Assembly (NCBI RefSeq): GCF_030347395.1
Contig: NZ_CP128170.1
Coordinates: 806,001-870,000 of the forward strand
Source: Microbacterium sp. ET2
GTDB taxonomy: Bacteria; Actinomycetota; Actinomycetes; Actinomycetales; Microbacteriaceae
Length of the DNA: 64,000 nt
Direction of reading: 5' to 3'
How positions within the stretch are numbered: position 1 is the first letter of the stretch; every line of letters begins with the position of its first letter. Made by a program: the position numbers and the translations under genes. Below the pieces are notes generated by a model. That model made no database searches. It was not told the origin of the DNA and worked only from the letters and a program-made list of their open reading frames with translations. Shown in pieces: positions 45,493-53,949 of the stretch.

Positions 45493-45554
45493 CCCCGCTG
45501 CGGGCCCTCGCATCGGATCGACCGCCGGTGGATCCAGCGGTTGTGATCGGATGC

Positions 45555-45566
45555 CACACTGTCAGC
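45555..45566 (+). promoter_or_regulatory. Possible leaderless -10 box of the MerA-like gene
   Basis: CACACT is followed by six bases and a GTG start. It fits the spacing of the other leaderless starts but is a weaker hexamer match. Confidence 0.4.
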
Positions 45567-46967
45567 GTGACCCCCCACACCGCCTCATACGACCTCGCCG
45601 TCATCGGAGCAGGGCCCGCGGGCACGGCCGCCGCCCTCCGAGCCGCGGAACTCGGCGCCACGGTGGTCGTCCTCGAGGCCTCCGACCGCCTCGGCGGCAC
45701 CTGCGTGAACACCGGCTGCGTCCCCACCCGCGTGCTCGCCAAGGCCGCGCGGTTGATGCGGGAGGTCGGCGCCGCGCGGGAGTACGGCGTCGTGACGCAC
45801 CCCGAGGCCCTCGATTGGCCCGCCACCGTCGCCCGTGTCCGCGACCGGGTCGACCGCGTGCGCGCAGTGAAGAACGAAGCCGACAGGTTCACGTCGGCGG
45901 GAATCGACCTCATCCAAGAGGGGCGAGCACGCTTCACCGACCCCCACACCGTCGCGCTCGACTCCGGACGGCGCGTCCGTGCCTCCTCTGTCATCGTGGC
46001 GGTCGGCGGCCACTCCCGCCGCCTCCCCGTCCCCGGCGCGGGACTGGCGACCGTACCCGAGCACGTGCTGGAGCTGCCGAGCCTCCCGCAGCGTGCGGCG
46101 ATCATCGGCGCCGGGAACACCGGCGCGCAGCTGGCGACCGTCTTCGAGTCGTTCGGTGCGCAGGTGACACTGCTCGACGTCGCACCGCGCGTGCTGATGG
46201 CCTCCGACGCCGACGTGTCGGCCGCCATCGCCTCGTCGTTCGAAGACCACGGGATGACGGTGCGCACCGGCATCGCCGGCGTCGACGCCCTCGAGGGGGA
46301 CGAGGGCCGGATCGTCCTCCGGTGGCGCGAAGGCGATGGAGCGGAGGATACCCGGTGCTCCGACAGCTTCGACGTCGTCGTCATGGCCGCCGGCTGGCCG
46401 GCCGACGTCGAAGACCTCGGCCTGGAGCATGCGGGCGTCGAGGTCGAGCGCTCCGCGATCCCCGTCGACGCCTATTTCCGATCGCCGGTGCCGCACATCC
46501 TCGCGGTGGGGGATGCCACCGGGCGCGACATGCTCGTGCAGGCCGCGCAGTTCGAGGGCGAGGCGGCAGCCGAGAATGCGGTCCTGGGGGTGAACCGTCG
46601 AACCCCGCACCATCTCCTCCCCGCGGGAGGGTTCACCGATCCCGACTACGCCGGGGTGGGCCTCACCGAGGATCAGGCGCGCGAACGCGATGGGCGCTGC
46701 ATCGTCGCGATCGCGCGTTACGCCGACCTGGAGCGCGCTGTCATCGACGACCGCGCCGTCGGTTTCCTCAAACTGATCGCCGACAACCGGCGGGAGCTGA
46801 TCCTCGGCGCCCACGCCGTCGGCGAGAACGCGGTCGAGGTGATCCAGTCGGTGACGACGGCGATGGCGGCCGGGATCGACGTCGCAACCCTCGCGGGCGT
46901 GAAGTTCGCCTACCCGACGTACAGCGCGATCATCGGCCTCGCGGCCCGGCAGCTCCTCCGATCCTGA
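45567..46967 (+). CDS. Class I pyridine nucleotide-disulfide oxidoreductase family protein (MerA/Lpd-like)
   Basis: This 466-residue flavoprotein has an FAD motif (LAVIGAGPAGTAAALRAAELGA) and the redox disulfide GGTCVNTGCVPTRVL. The NAD motif is AAIIGAGNTGAQLATVFESFG, and the second FAD motif is HILAVGDATG. The C-terminal dimer domain is present, but the His-x4-Glu active-site pair of lipoamide dehydrogenase/mercuric reductase (normally in HAHPTxSE) reads FAYPTYSA. The disulfide chemistry must therefore differ, or the protein acts as an NAD(P)H-dye/quinone reductase. There is no N-terminal metal-binding domain. The start is GTG at 45567 by the six-base rule. Confidence 0.85.
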   Translation: MTPHTASYDLAVIGAGPAGTAAALRAAELGATVVVLEASDRLGGTCVNTGCVPTRVLAKAARLMREVGAAREYGVVTHPEALDWPATVARVRDRVDRVRAVKNEADRFTSAGIDLIQEGRARFTDPHTVALDSGRRVRASSVIVAVGGHSRRLPVPGAGLATVPEHVLELPSLPQRAAIIGAGNTGAQLATVFESFGAQVTLLDVAPRVLMASDADVSAAIASSFEDHGMTVRTGIAGVDALEGDEGRIVLRWREGDGAEDTRCSDSFDVVVMAAGWPADVEDLGLEHAGVEVERSAIPVDAYFRSPVPHILAVGDATGRDMLVQAAQFEGEAAAENAVLGVNRRTPHHLLPAGGFTDPDYAGVGLTEDQARERDGRCIVAIARYADLERAVIDDRAVGFLKLIADNRRELILGAHAVGENAVEVIQSVTTAMAAGIDVATLAGVKFAYPTYSAIIGLAARQLLRS

Positions 46968-46994
46968 GCGCCCGGCCTGAATTCCCCGCATCCC

Positions 46995-47055
46995 GTTCGT
47001 TCGTCGCAGATGTACGCCCGGAGCACCCGCCCGCGTACATCTTCGACGAACGAAC
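46995..47055. terminator. Long bidirectional hairpin between convergent genes
   Basis: Twenty-three-base arms, starting GTTCGTTCGTCG and ending AGATGTACGC on the left, pair with one mismatch around a 15-base loop. It lies between the MerA-like gene and murB, which converge here. Confidence 0.75.
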
Positions 47056-47120
47056 AGAAGGAGCCCGGCGACGAAGGGCCGAGGCAGAGGGCGACCGGCC
47101 CCTGAGACGGGTCGCGCGCT

Positions 47121-48257
47121 CTACAGGTCGACGCCGACCAGGACGGGCTCGGGCTGGAGCAGCAGCCCGAACTCGGCGTGCACGCGACTCTGGATGAACC
47201 GCGCCAGCTCGGCGATCTCGGCGGCGGTCGCGTCACCCCGGTTGGTCAGCGCGAGAGCGTGCTTGGTCGACACCGCCGCGCGCGAACGAGGAAGCTTGAA
47301 GCCCTTGCGGATGCCCGACTGCTCGATGAGCCAGCCGGCGCTGACCTTCACATCGGACTCGGCGCTCGACAGGCGCGGGACACTGCCGTCGAAGCTGGTC
47401 AGCGGCACGACCACGACGGGATCGAAGTCGGGCGCGACCGGCCAGCGGGGACATTCCGGCGGGAGGGTGCGGGCGAAGGATGCCGACACGACGGCGTTCT
47501 GGAAGAAGGATCCGGCGCTCCACGTGTCGGGATCGGCGTCATCGAGCACCATCCCTTTCCGCGCGCGGATCTGCAGCACCTGCTCGCGCACGAAGGCCAA
47601 CGTCGCCACGGCCCCGGGCTGCAGGCCGAGCGCGGTCCGCAGCTGATCGCCATGGATCTCACGGGGCGCATCTCCGATGACGGCGAGCTCGACCGTGACC
47701 GACAGGATGACCGCGCGTCGCTCGGGAACCGAGCCGTGGTGGTGTTTGAGCACCGAGGTGCGGAAGCCGAGCCCGAGCTCGTCGGCCGGCACAGTGGACA
47801 CCTCGCCGGTGGTCTCGTCGATGAGCTCGACCTCGACGAGGGTCTGGACGATCTCCTGGCCGTACGCGCCGATGTTCTGCACGGGCGCCGCCCCGACCGT
47901 GCCGGGGATCCCGGACATCGCCTCGACGCCCGCGAACCCGTGCTCGACGGTGTACCCGACGAACGCGTCCCAATCGTGCCCGGCCTGCACCCTCAGGCGG
48001 ATGAACCCCTCGCGTGCGGCGGGGAGCGTCTCGATCCCGTCGGTCAGGATGCGCACGACCGTGCCCGGGAACGGCTCGTCGCCCACGAGCAGGTTCGACC
48101 CGCCACCGAGCACGAACCACTCCTCGCCCGTCGCCCACACCTCGCGGAGCGCGTCGACGAGTTCATCGGTCGTCCGCGCCTCGATCATCCGATCGGGAAC
48201 CCCGCCTGCGCGAAGGGTCGTCAGGCCCGACAGCGCGACGGGGGGAACCTCGGTCAT
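47121..48257 (-). CDS. murB: UDP-N-acetylenolpyruvoylglucosamine reductase
   Basis: This 378-residue FAD enzyme reduces UDP-GlcNAc-enolpyruvate to UDP-MurNAc in peptidoglycan synthesis. The FAD-binding region shows FVLGGGSNLLVGDEPFPGTV. SGIPGTVGAAPVQNIGAYGQE and the catalytic Ser in SAGSFFQNAVV match type I MurB, and the final Glu lies in LQPEPVLVG. The ATG at 48257 overlaps the stop of the MaoC-like gene as ATGA. The last gene of a hydratase-murB transcript, it ends before a large bidirectional hairpin. Confidence 0.96.
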   Translation of the reverse strand: MTEVPPVALSGLTTLRAGGVPDRMIEARTTDELVDALREVWATGEEWFVLGGGSNLLVGDEPFPGTVVRILTDGIETLPAAREGFIRLRVQAGHDWDAFVGYTVEHGFAGVEAMSGIPGTVGAAPVQNIGAYGQEIVQTLVEVELIDETTGEVSTVPADELGLGFRTSVLKHHHGSVPERRAVILSVTVELAVIGDAPREIHGDQLRTALGLQPGAVATLAFVREQVLQIRARKGMVLDDADPDTWSAGSFFQNAVVSASFARTLPPECPRWPVAPDFDPVVVVPLTSFDGSVPRLSSAESDVKVSAGWLIEQSGIRKGFKLPRSRAAVSTKHALALTNRGDATAAEIAELARFIQSRVHAEFGLLLQPEPVLVGVDL

Positions 48258-48691
48258 CGAGTCCCGTCGCCCGCAGCCGCGGCGGTGTCCGCCGGCCGCA
48301 CGCGCACCTGCGCCTTGCCGAGCACCGTGGTGTCGGCGGAGGTCACGGTGAGGTCGACCCGGACCGCGTCGCCCGCCACCTGACCGACCCTGGCGACGAT
48401 GTGAAGGTCGGCCCCGTCTTCCGCGTCGACGACGACGGGTCGGGTGAAGCGCACCCCGTAGTCGAGGATGCGACCGGCATCGCCGAGCCACGGCATGATC
48501 GTGCCGACGGCGATACCCATCGTGAGCATGCCGTGCGCGAGGACCCCGGGAAGCCCGACCTCGGCGGCGATGTCGTCGCGGTAGTGGATGGGGTTGAAGT
48601 CGCCGGACGCACCGGCGTAGCGCACCAGCGACTCGCGTGTGAGGTGGATCGTGCGTTCGGCGACGACATCGCCCACGGTGACGGCGCTCAT
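48254..48691 (-). CDS. MaoC family dehydratase (HadB-like)
   Basis: This is a 145-residue hot-dog fold protein. The hydratase-2 motif is visible as YAGASGDFNPIHYRDDIAAEVGLPGVLAHGMLTMG, with the catalytic Asp and His in GDFNPIH. Together with the N-terminal-type partner encoded immediately upstream it should form a heterodimeric (3R)-hydroxyacyl-thioester dehydratase like mycobacterial HadAB. In an organism without mycolic acids it may serve general fatty-acid or acyl metabolism. The ATG at 48691 overlaps the partner's stop (ATGA). Confidence 0.9.
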   Translation of the reverse strand: MSAVTVGDVVAERTIHLTRESLVRYAGASGDFNPIHYRDDIAAEVGLPGVLAHGMLTMGIAVGTIMPWLGDAGRILDYGVRFTRPVVVDAEDGADLHIVARVGQVAGDAVRVDLTVTSADTTVLGKAQVRVRPADTAAAAGDGTR

Positions 48692-49137
48692 GCGTCGCCC
48701 TCGCCCACGAGCAGGACGGATGTCGCGGTCACGACGTGGGCACCGGCGGCGTCGACCATCTCGGCTTCGCTGGTGACCATGGCATTGCCGCCCAGGGTGC
48801 GGATGCCGGTGACGCTCAGCTGGGCGGTCAGCTCGTCACCTGCCACGATCGGACGCGAGTACTGGAAGCGCTGCTCGGCGTGAAGCACGCGCGACAGCTC
48901 GATGCCGCTGTCCGGCTCGGCGAGCAGCTGCTGGAGGGTGACGTCCTGCAGCACGATCGGGAACGTCGGGGGCGCGACGACATCGGCGTATCCCAGCGCG
49001 CGCGCGGCGTCGGGGTCGCGGTGCTGGGGGGCATCGGCGAAGACCGCGCGCGCGAACTCACGCACTTTCTCGCGGCCCACCAGATACGGCGGCGTCGGGG
49101 GGAACACTCGGCCGACGAGTTCGGGGTTCACTGGCAC
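48688..49137 (-). CDS. MaoC N-terminal-domain dehydratase subunit (HadA/FAS1-like)
   Basis: This 149-residue hot-dog protein of the FAS1-type dehydratase group (UPF0336-like) starts VPVNPELVGRVFPPTPPYLVGREKVREFA and contains LHAEQRFQYSRPIVAGDEL. It lacks the hydratase Asp/His motif, which the HadB-like partner supplies, so it is the non-catalytic substrate-shaping subunit. The start is GTG at 49137, with a TAGGAT box six bases upstream and no ribosome site, implying leaderless transcription of the hadA-hadB-murB operon. Confidence 0.88.
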   Translation of the reverse strand: MPVNPELVGRVFPPTPPYLVGREKVREFARAVFADAPQHRDPDAARALGYADVVAPPTFPIVLQDVTLQQLLAEPDSGIELSRVLHAEQRFQYSRPIVAGDELTAQLSVTGIRTLGGNAMVTSEAEMVDAAGAHVVTATSVLLVGEGDA

Positions 49138-49149
49138 CAGATCATCCTA
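49138..49149 (-). promoter_or_regulatory. Leaderless -10 box of the hydratase-murB operon
   Basis: Minus-strand TAGGAT (49144-49149) is followed by six bases and the GTG at 49137. It overlaps the stop codon of the TauE-type gene. Confidence 0.6.
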
Positions 49150-49944
49150 CCGAGCGGTCTTGCGCCCCCGAATGGCGCGCACGGCCATCTGCACGGCGAT
49201 GATCGTCAGGAACGCTGCGAACAGGATGTTCCCCAGCTGCGGGTCGACGACGGTGGCAAGCCACGTGCCGACGGGGGCGGTCGCACACGCGGCGACTCCG
49301 ACGATCGCGGCGGCGGGCAGGTCGACGTTCTTGCGGATCAGGTTGCCGACGGTGCCCGAGATCGCCGTCGGGATCATCATCAGCAGCGATGTCCCCTTCG
49401 CCAGCAGGTCACTCGTGCCGAAGAGCAGGAGCAGAACCGGCACGACGATCACGCCGCCGCCGACGCCGAGAAGACCCGCGAGGATGCCGGTGACGACACC
49501 GAGCGCGATGAGGCCGAGCACCGTCACGACGGTGAGAGGAAGGCCGGCATCTCGCGAGGGGATCACCAGGAACAGCGACACGATCACGATCACGAGGAAA
49601 CCGACGAAACCCCAGCGGAGCACTGTCACGGGCGTCCGCGGGAGCAGCCACGTGCCGATCTGCGCCCCCACGACCGCGCCGGCGGCGAGGATCAAGGCGG
49701 GGATCCAGGCGACGGAATCGTTCACCGCATAGGCGATCACGCCGACCGCGGCCGTCGGAACGATGGCCGCGAGCGACGTTCCCGCCGCGAGCCGCTGACC
49801 ATAGCCCAGCACGAGGACGAGGAGCGGTACGACGACGGTGCCGCCGCCGACGCCGAACAGCCCGGACATCAGGCCGGCGATGAAGCCGACCCCGAGGCAG
49901 GTGAAGACGAAACGCGCACCGCGCGCGGTGGGGGCGTCGGTCAT
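49147..49944 (-). CDS. TauE/SafE family sulfite/organosulfonate exporter-like membrane protein
   Basis: This 265-residue protein has about eight membrane helices in two repeats, each containing the family motif: LMSGLFGVGGGTVVVPLLV in the first half and LAGLLGVGGGVIVVPVLL in the second. Family members export sulfite, taurine-type sulfonates or related anions. The substrate here is unknown. The ATG at 49944 overlaps the DUF2510 stop as ATGA. Confidence 0.92.
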   Translation of the reverse strand: MTDAPTARGARFVFTCLGVGFIAGLMSGLFGVGGGTVVVPLLVLVLGYGQRLAAGTSLAAIVPTAAVGVIAYAVNDSVAWIPALILAAGAVVGAQIGTWLLPRTPVTVLRWGFVGFLVIVIVSLFLVIPSRDAGLPLTVVTVLGLIALGVVTGILAGLLGVGGGVIVVPVLLLLFGTSDLLAKGTSLLMMIPTAISGTVGNLIRKNVDLPAAAIVGVAACATAPVGTWLATVVDPQLGNILFAAFLTIIAVQMAVRAIRGRKTAR

Positions 49945-50678
49945 TCGCCTACGAAGGCGTTGTCGATGACCCAGGCACCGTCGATCTCGACCACGGTGTA
50001 CTGCCAGGTCTCCTCGATCGGCTCCGGGGTGTCCAGCGGCTCGCCGTCTGCGTTGAAGAGGCTGTCGTAAGTCTCGGTGGTGTCGACGAAGATCGTCCGC
50101 TCGGAGGAGCTGACACCCACGACCTCGACCTGGTAGTTCTCCACCGACTGCGTGAAACCGGCCGACTGCTCTTCGAACGCGGCGCAGTCGGTGAGCTGGT
50201 TGCCGGTGCGGAAGGCCTCGGACGTCGCTTCGAGGTACTTGTCGCAGTCCCCCTCGCGCCATGCCTCGTCGTAGAGCTCGACCGCGCGCACGGCCTCCTG
50301 CTGGTCGGCTTCGTCGACCCCGCCACCCGACGAGAAGACCCCGATCAGGATCGGGATCAGCACCGCGGCGGCGATGACGATGCCGAGGAGCACCACGCCC
50401 AGCACCACCCACAGGATCCAGAGCTTGGACTTCTTCGGCTCGGTCGCTGCAGTGAAGGCGCCGCCCGCGGGTGCGTACCCGGGCGCGCCGGTGAAACCAG
50501 GCCCGGACGGCGGGGCGCCGGCGGAGGCGTATTCAGACGACTGAGCGTCATCGGGACCGGCCGGCGGCGCATCCGTCCCGTCCTCGGTCGACTGCACGTG
50601 CTCGGTCCACTTCGCGCCGTCCCACCACCGGCGCGTGCCGGGGCCGTAGTCGTACCAGCCGGGAGGGTTCGTGCTCAT
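49941..50678 (-). CDS. DUF2510 domain membrane protein
   Basis: This 245-residue protein has an N-terminal DUF2510 motif (PPGWYDYGPGTRRWWDGAKWTEHV) and a Pro/Gly/Ala-rich linker. One membrane helix (KLWILWVVLGVVLLGIVIAAAVLI) precedes an extracellular C-terminal domain of about 130 residues with paired Cys (CDKYLEATSEAF, LTDCAAFEE), resembling DUF4878/NTF2-like lipoprotein domains. The topology places DUF2510 inside and the Cys domain outside. The function is unknown. Its stop overlaps the TauE-type start, so the two are co-translated. Confidence 0.85.
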   Translation of the reverse strand: MSTNPPGWYDYGPGTRRWWDGAKWTEHVQSTEDGTDAPPAGPDDAQSSEYASAGAPPSGPGFTGAPGYAPAGGAFTAATEPKKSKLWILWVVLGVVLLGIVIAAAVLIPILIGVFSSGGGVDEADQQEAVRAVELYDEAWREGDCDKYLEATSEAFRTGNQLTDCAAFEEQSAGFTQSVENYQVEVVGVSSSERTIFVDTTETYDSLFNADGEPLDTPEPIEETWQYTVVEIDGAWVIDNAFVGE

Positions 50679-50736
50679 GCTCGCTCGTTTCTTCTTCTTC
50701 CGGCCGTGCGAGGAACCGGTGGCCGCCGCACTAACA

Positions 50737-51081
50737 CTACTGCCGCCGCTCGGCGCAGCGAACGCAACGGGTCGCGGTGGGACGCACCTCCAGCCGTCCC
50801 TCCGGGATGGGGTTCGCGCACACCTCGCAGATGCCGTACGTACCCGCCGACACGCGGTCGAACGCGGCGTCGATGCCCTCGAGTTCGGCAACCACGCCGA
50901 CACGCACACCTTCGATGCGCGACCACTCCGCCGACAGGGTTCCCCCCTCTGGATCGTGCTCGTCGTCGGCTGACTCGGCGCCCCGCGCGTCGCGCAGCTG
51001 AGCGAGCTGCACCTCGACCTCGGCGAGGCGTCGGCGCGCTGACTCACGCGCCGTACGGAGGGCGTCGACGGGGACCTTCAT
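50737..51081 (-). CDS. DksA/TraR family zinc-finger protein
   Basis: This 114-residue protein has an N-terminal helical hairpin (VDALRTARESARRRLAEVEVQL) and a C-terminal zinc finger with C-x2-C...C-x2-C (GICEVCANPI and TRCVRCAERR). The finger is close to the DksA/TraR C4 type. Such actinobacterial proteins may bind RNA polymerase. The coiled-coil tip acidic pair of DksA is not obvious here. The ATG at 51081 has TAGCGT six bases upstream and no ribosome site (leaderless). Confidence 0.9.
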   Translation of the reverse strand: MKVPVDALRTARESARRRLAEVEVQLAQLRDARGAESADDEHDPEGGTLSAEWSRIEGVRVGVVAELEGIDAAFDRVSAGTYGICEVCANPIPEGRLEVRPTATRCVRCAERRQ

Positions 51082-51124
51082 ACGCGCACGCTACCGGCCC
51101 GGTCCGACATCGGCGCCCTAGGCT
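51082..51124. promoter_or_regulatory. Back-to-back -10 boxes of the divergent DksA-like and epimerase genes
   Basis: Minus-strand TAGCGT (51088-51093) ends six bases before the DksA-like ATG. Plus-strand TAGGCT (51119-51124) would start an mRNA near 51131, giving the epimerase gene a leader of about 38 bases. The two promoters overlap in their -35 regions. Confidence 0.5.
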
Positions 51125-51168
51125 CGAGGGGTGCGCCGGCGCCCCGCCCGCACGGAGAGGTGGGCAGC

Positions 51169-52140
51169 GTGCGCGTCGTCGTCATCGGCGGAACCGGCCA
51201 CATCGGCACCTTCCTCGTTCCACGGCTCGTCCGCGCCGGCCACGAGGTCGTCTCGATCAGCAGAGGTGCGAGGCCTCCCTACGTCGCCTCCCGGGAGTGG
51301 GACGCGGTGCACCAGGTCGTCGCCGACAGAGAGGCCGCCGACCGCGACGGCACCTTCGGCGAGACCGTGCTCGCCCACGACCCCGACGCCGTCGTCGACC
51401 TCCTCGCCTTCACGCCGGAGTCCTCGCGCTTCCTCGTCGAGGCCCTGCGCGGTCGCGTCGGGCACCTCGTCCACTGCGGGACCCTCTGGCGCTACGGCCC
51501 GAGCGATCGCGTGCCGATCCGTGAGGGCGAGGGCACGCCGCCCTTCGACGAGTACGGGATCCTCAAGGCCGAGATCACCGCGCTCCTGGCCGCCGAGACC
51601 GCCGCCGGGGGGCTCGTCACCACCACCGTAGATCCGGGTCACATCGTCGGCCCGGGCTGGGCGCCGGTCGGGCCGCTCGGCAACGGCGATCCGGGCGTCT
51701 GGTCCGATCTGTCGGCGGGCCGCACCCTCCGGGTGCCCGGCGGCGACGGCGCCCTCATGCACCATGTCCACGCCGACGACGTCGCGCAGGTCTTCGAGCT
51801 CGCCCTCGCGCATCGCGACGCCGCCGCGGGCGAGGACTTCCACGCCGTGGCACCGTCCGCGCTCACCGTCCGGGGATACGCGGCGGCAGCGGCATCCTGG
51901 TTCGGAAAGCCCCTGTCTCTGGAGTGCATCACCTGGGAGCAGTTCCGGGCAGAGACCAGCGAACGGCACGCGGACGCGAGCTGGGGGCATCTGCACCGCA
52001 ACCACTACCTCAGCATCGATAAAGTCCGCTCGGTGCTCGGCTACCGACCCCGCTACGAACCCGCCGAGGCGATCCTGGAGTCGCTGAGGTGGCTGATCGA
52101 GAACGACAGGCTGGATGTCGCGGGGCCGCTCGTGGTCTGA
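51169..52140 (+). CDS. NAD-dependent epimerase/dehydratase family protein (extended SDR)
   Basis: This is a 323-residue extended SDR with cofactor motif VVVIGGTGHIGTFLVPRL, the catalytic YxxxK as YGILK (in FDEYGILKAEI), and HIVGPGW and HHVHADDVAQVFELAL downstream. The substrate is unknown. The catalytic Thr/Ser position is HCGTLWRYG. The GTG at 51169 is preferred over an earlier GTG at 51160 because GGAGAGG lies eight bases before it. It is divergent from the DksA-like gene. Confidence 0.87.
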   Translation: MRVVVIGGTGHIGTFLVPRLVRAGHEVVSISRGARPPYVASREWDAVHQVVADREAADRDGTFGETVLAHDPDAVVDLLAFTPESSRFLVEALRGRVGHLVHCGTLWRYGPSDRVPIREGEGTPPFDEYGILKAEITALLAAETAAGGLVTTTVDPGHIVGPGWAPVGPLGNGDPGVWSDLSAGRTLRVPGGDGALMHHVHADDVAQVFELALAHRDAAAGEDFHAVAPSALTVRGYAAAAASWFGKPLSLECITWEQFRAETSERHADASWGHLHRNHYLSIDKVRSVLGYRPRYEPAEAILESLRWLIENDRLDVAGPLVV

Positions 52141-52244
52141 GACGGCGTCGTCGCGGCGGCCGACATACGGCGGTTTCGAAGCGAGGACCGATAATGTGGC
52201 CGCCATGCCGAAAACTGCGGACGGATCCGACTGTCATAGTCCCG

Positions 52245-52266
52245 GCGCCCGGGTGACCCCGGGCGC
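52245..52266 (+). promoter_or_regulatory. Hairpin in the leader of the CNNM/CorC gene
   Basis: GCGCCCGGG-TGAC-CCCGGGCGC is a perfect nine-base-pair stem directly before the GGGAGG ribosome site. With a GATAAT box at 52189-52194 it implies a leader of about 90 bases. No known riboswitch was recognised, so it is noted as a possible regulatory fold. Confidence 0.4.
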
Positions 52267-52290
52267 GTCCCCGCGAGGGGAGGTGAACCG

Positions 52291-53589
52291 ATGAACGGCG
52301 ACCTCCTTCTCAACATCGCCCTGGTGGTGGTCTTCGTCCTCATCGGCGGTGTCTTCGCCGCCACCGAGATGGCACTCGTGACCCTGCGCGACAGCCAGGT
52401 GAACGCCCTCGCCGCACGCGGCAAACGCGGCCAGAAGGTGGCCGATCTGGCGCGCAATCCGAACAGGTTCCTCTCTGCCGTGCAGATCGGCGTGACGGTC
52501 GCCGGTTTCGCGTCGGCCGCGTACGGTGCGTCGTCGATCGCGCCCAGCGTCGCGCCCCTCTTCGTTTCGCTGGGCCTCGACGAGGGCTTCTCGCTCACGA
52601 TCGCCACCGTGGTCTTGACGCTGATGATCGCCTACCTGTCCCTCGTGCTGGGCGAGCTCGTACCCAAGCGCCTGGCGATCCAGCGCAACGCGCAGTTCGC
52701 CTACGGAGTCGCCCCGGTGCTGAACGGGTTCGCCGTGCTCATGCGTCCGGTGATCTGGCTGCTGTCGGTGTCGACGAACGCGGTGGTGCGGCTCCTCGGC
52801 GGCGACCCGCACAAGACCGGCGAGGAGCTGAGCGAGGAGGAGCTGCGCGACATCGTGTCGAGCCACCAAGGTCTCCCGGAGGATGAGCGGCGCATCCTCG
52901 ACGATGTGCTGTCGCTGCGGGGACGTCAGATCAGCGAGGTCATGCGACCCCGGCCCGAGGTCGTCGCGCTCGATCACGCCGAGGAGGTGGGCGAAGCTGC
53001 CGTGCGGGTGCGCGAGCTGCCGTACTCGCGCTACCCCGTCGTCGACCAGTCGATCGACGACATCACGGGATTCGTCCACGTCCGCGACCTCTTCGAGGCC
53101 GCGGCGGTCGACCCGCGTCAGCCCATCGAGCCGCTCGTCCGCGCCATCCCCTATCTGCCCTCGACCGCGCGCGTGCTTCCGACCCTGACGGGCATGCGGG
53201 CGGGCGGCGATCAGATCGCCGTCGTCGTCGACGAATACGGCGGCACCGACGGGATCGTCACCCTCGAGGACCTGGTCGAGGAGGTCGTCGGCGAGATCTT
53301 CGACGAGTACGACACCGATGCCGCGACCGCCGACCTCTCCGAGAACGGCGGCGCGGTCGACGGTCGATTGAACCTGCAGGACTTCGAGGAGGCCACCGGC
53401 CTCACCCTTCCCCGTGGGTCATCCGACACGATCGCCGGCTTCATGCTGGAGCGGCTCGGGCGCCTCGCCGTCGTCGGGGATACGGTCGAGGTGGACGGAG
53501 CCACGCTGCGGGTGACCGCGCTGGACCGCCGACGCATCTCCGAGCTCTCGGTCGCACCCCATACGGCTGCGGACGCGGTGGGCGAGTGA
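52291..53589 (+). CDS. CNNM/CorC (hemolysin C-like) transporter-associated protein
   Basis: This 432-residue protein has an N-terminal DUF21/CNNM membrane domain (about 1-180, four helices; FAATEMALVTLRDS, VLGELVPKRLAI). A pair of CBS domains follows (about 195-330; RQISEVMRPRPEVVAL, YSRYPVVDQSIDDITGFVHVRD), then a CorC/HlyC domain (about 345-425). Relatives are magnesium or cobalt efflux/homeostasis proteins; the hemolysin name is historical. The ATG at 52291 has GGGAGGT six bases upstream. It converges with the Gdx gene across 21 bases. Confidence 0.93.
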   Translation: MNGDLLLNIALVVVFVLIGGVFAATEMALVTLRDSQVNALAARGKRGQKVADLARNPNRFLSAVQIGVTVAGFASAAYGASSIAPSVAPLFVSLGLDEGFSLTIATVVLTLMIAYLSLVLGELVPKRLAIQRNAQFAYGVAPVLNGFAVLMRPVIWLLSVSTNAVVRLLGGDPHKTGEELSEEELRDIVSSHQGLPEDERRILDDVLSLRGRQISEVMRPRPEVVALDHAEEVGEAAVRVRELPYSRYPVVDQSIDDITGFVHVRDLFEAAAVDPRQPIEPLVRAIPYLPSTARVLPTLTGMRAGGDQIAVVVDEYGGTDGIVTLEDLVEEVVGEIFDEYDTDAATADLSENGGAVDGRLNLQDFEEATGLTLPRGSSDTIAGFMLERLGRLAVVGDTVEVDGATLRVTALDRRRISELSVAPHTAADAVGE

Positions 53590-53610
53590 GCCGCACGCGC
53601 CTCGCCCGCC

Positions 53611-53934
53611 CTACTCGGCGTCGCTGACGAGCTTCAGCCCGACGATGCAGCCCACGAGACCGATGATCAGGAGCATCCGAACCCAGGAGAAGCCCTCATC
53701 TCCGGTGATCATCGCGTAGAGCACGGTGAGAGAGGCGCCGATTCCGACCCAGACGGCATACGCGGTGCCGGTCGGGATCTCGCGCATCGCCCACGCGAGG
53801 CCGCCCATGCTCGCCACGAGGGCGACACCGAACACGACGCTCGGCCAGAGCTTGGTGAACCCCTCGCTCTTGCCGAGGGCGGTGGCCCAAACGGCCTCGA
53901 GGACTCCGGAGATGATGAGGATGACCCACGACAT
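53611..53934 (-). CDS. gdx: Guanidinium exporter of the SMR family (Gdx/SugE)
   Basis: This is a 107-residue protein with four membrane helices. The membrane Glu lies in SGVLEAVWATALGKSEGFT, and LAWAMREIPTGTAYAVWVGIGA follows, matching the Gdx (SugE) branch rather than EmrE. Gdx proteins work as antiparallel dimers that exchange guanidinium for protons. The ATG at 53934 was chosen over one five codons upstream because GGAGG lies eight bases before it. The leader carries a guanidine-III riboswitch, which supports the substrate assignment independently. Confidence 0.95.
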   Translation of the reverse strand: MSWVILIISGVLEAVWATALGKSEGFTKLWPSVVFGVALVASMGGLAWAMREIPTGTAYAVWVGIGASLTVLYAMITGDEGFSWVRMLLIIGLVGCIVGLKLVSDAE

Positions 53935-53949
53935 GATGCTCGCCTCCAT

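Noticed and set aside
51131..51631. GTG at 51131 after TAGGCT as a leaderless gene
   Set aside because: The spacing fits, but the frame encodes a Ser/Arg/Pro-rich shadow. The box more likely starts the mRNA of the epimerase gene beginning at 51169.
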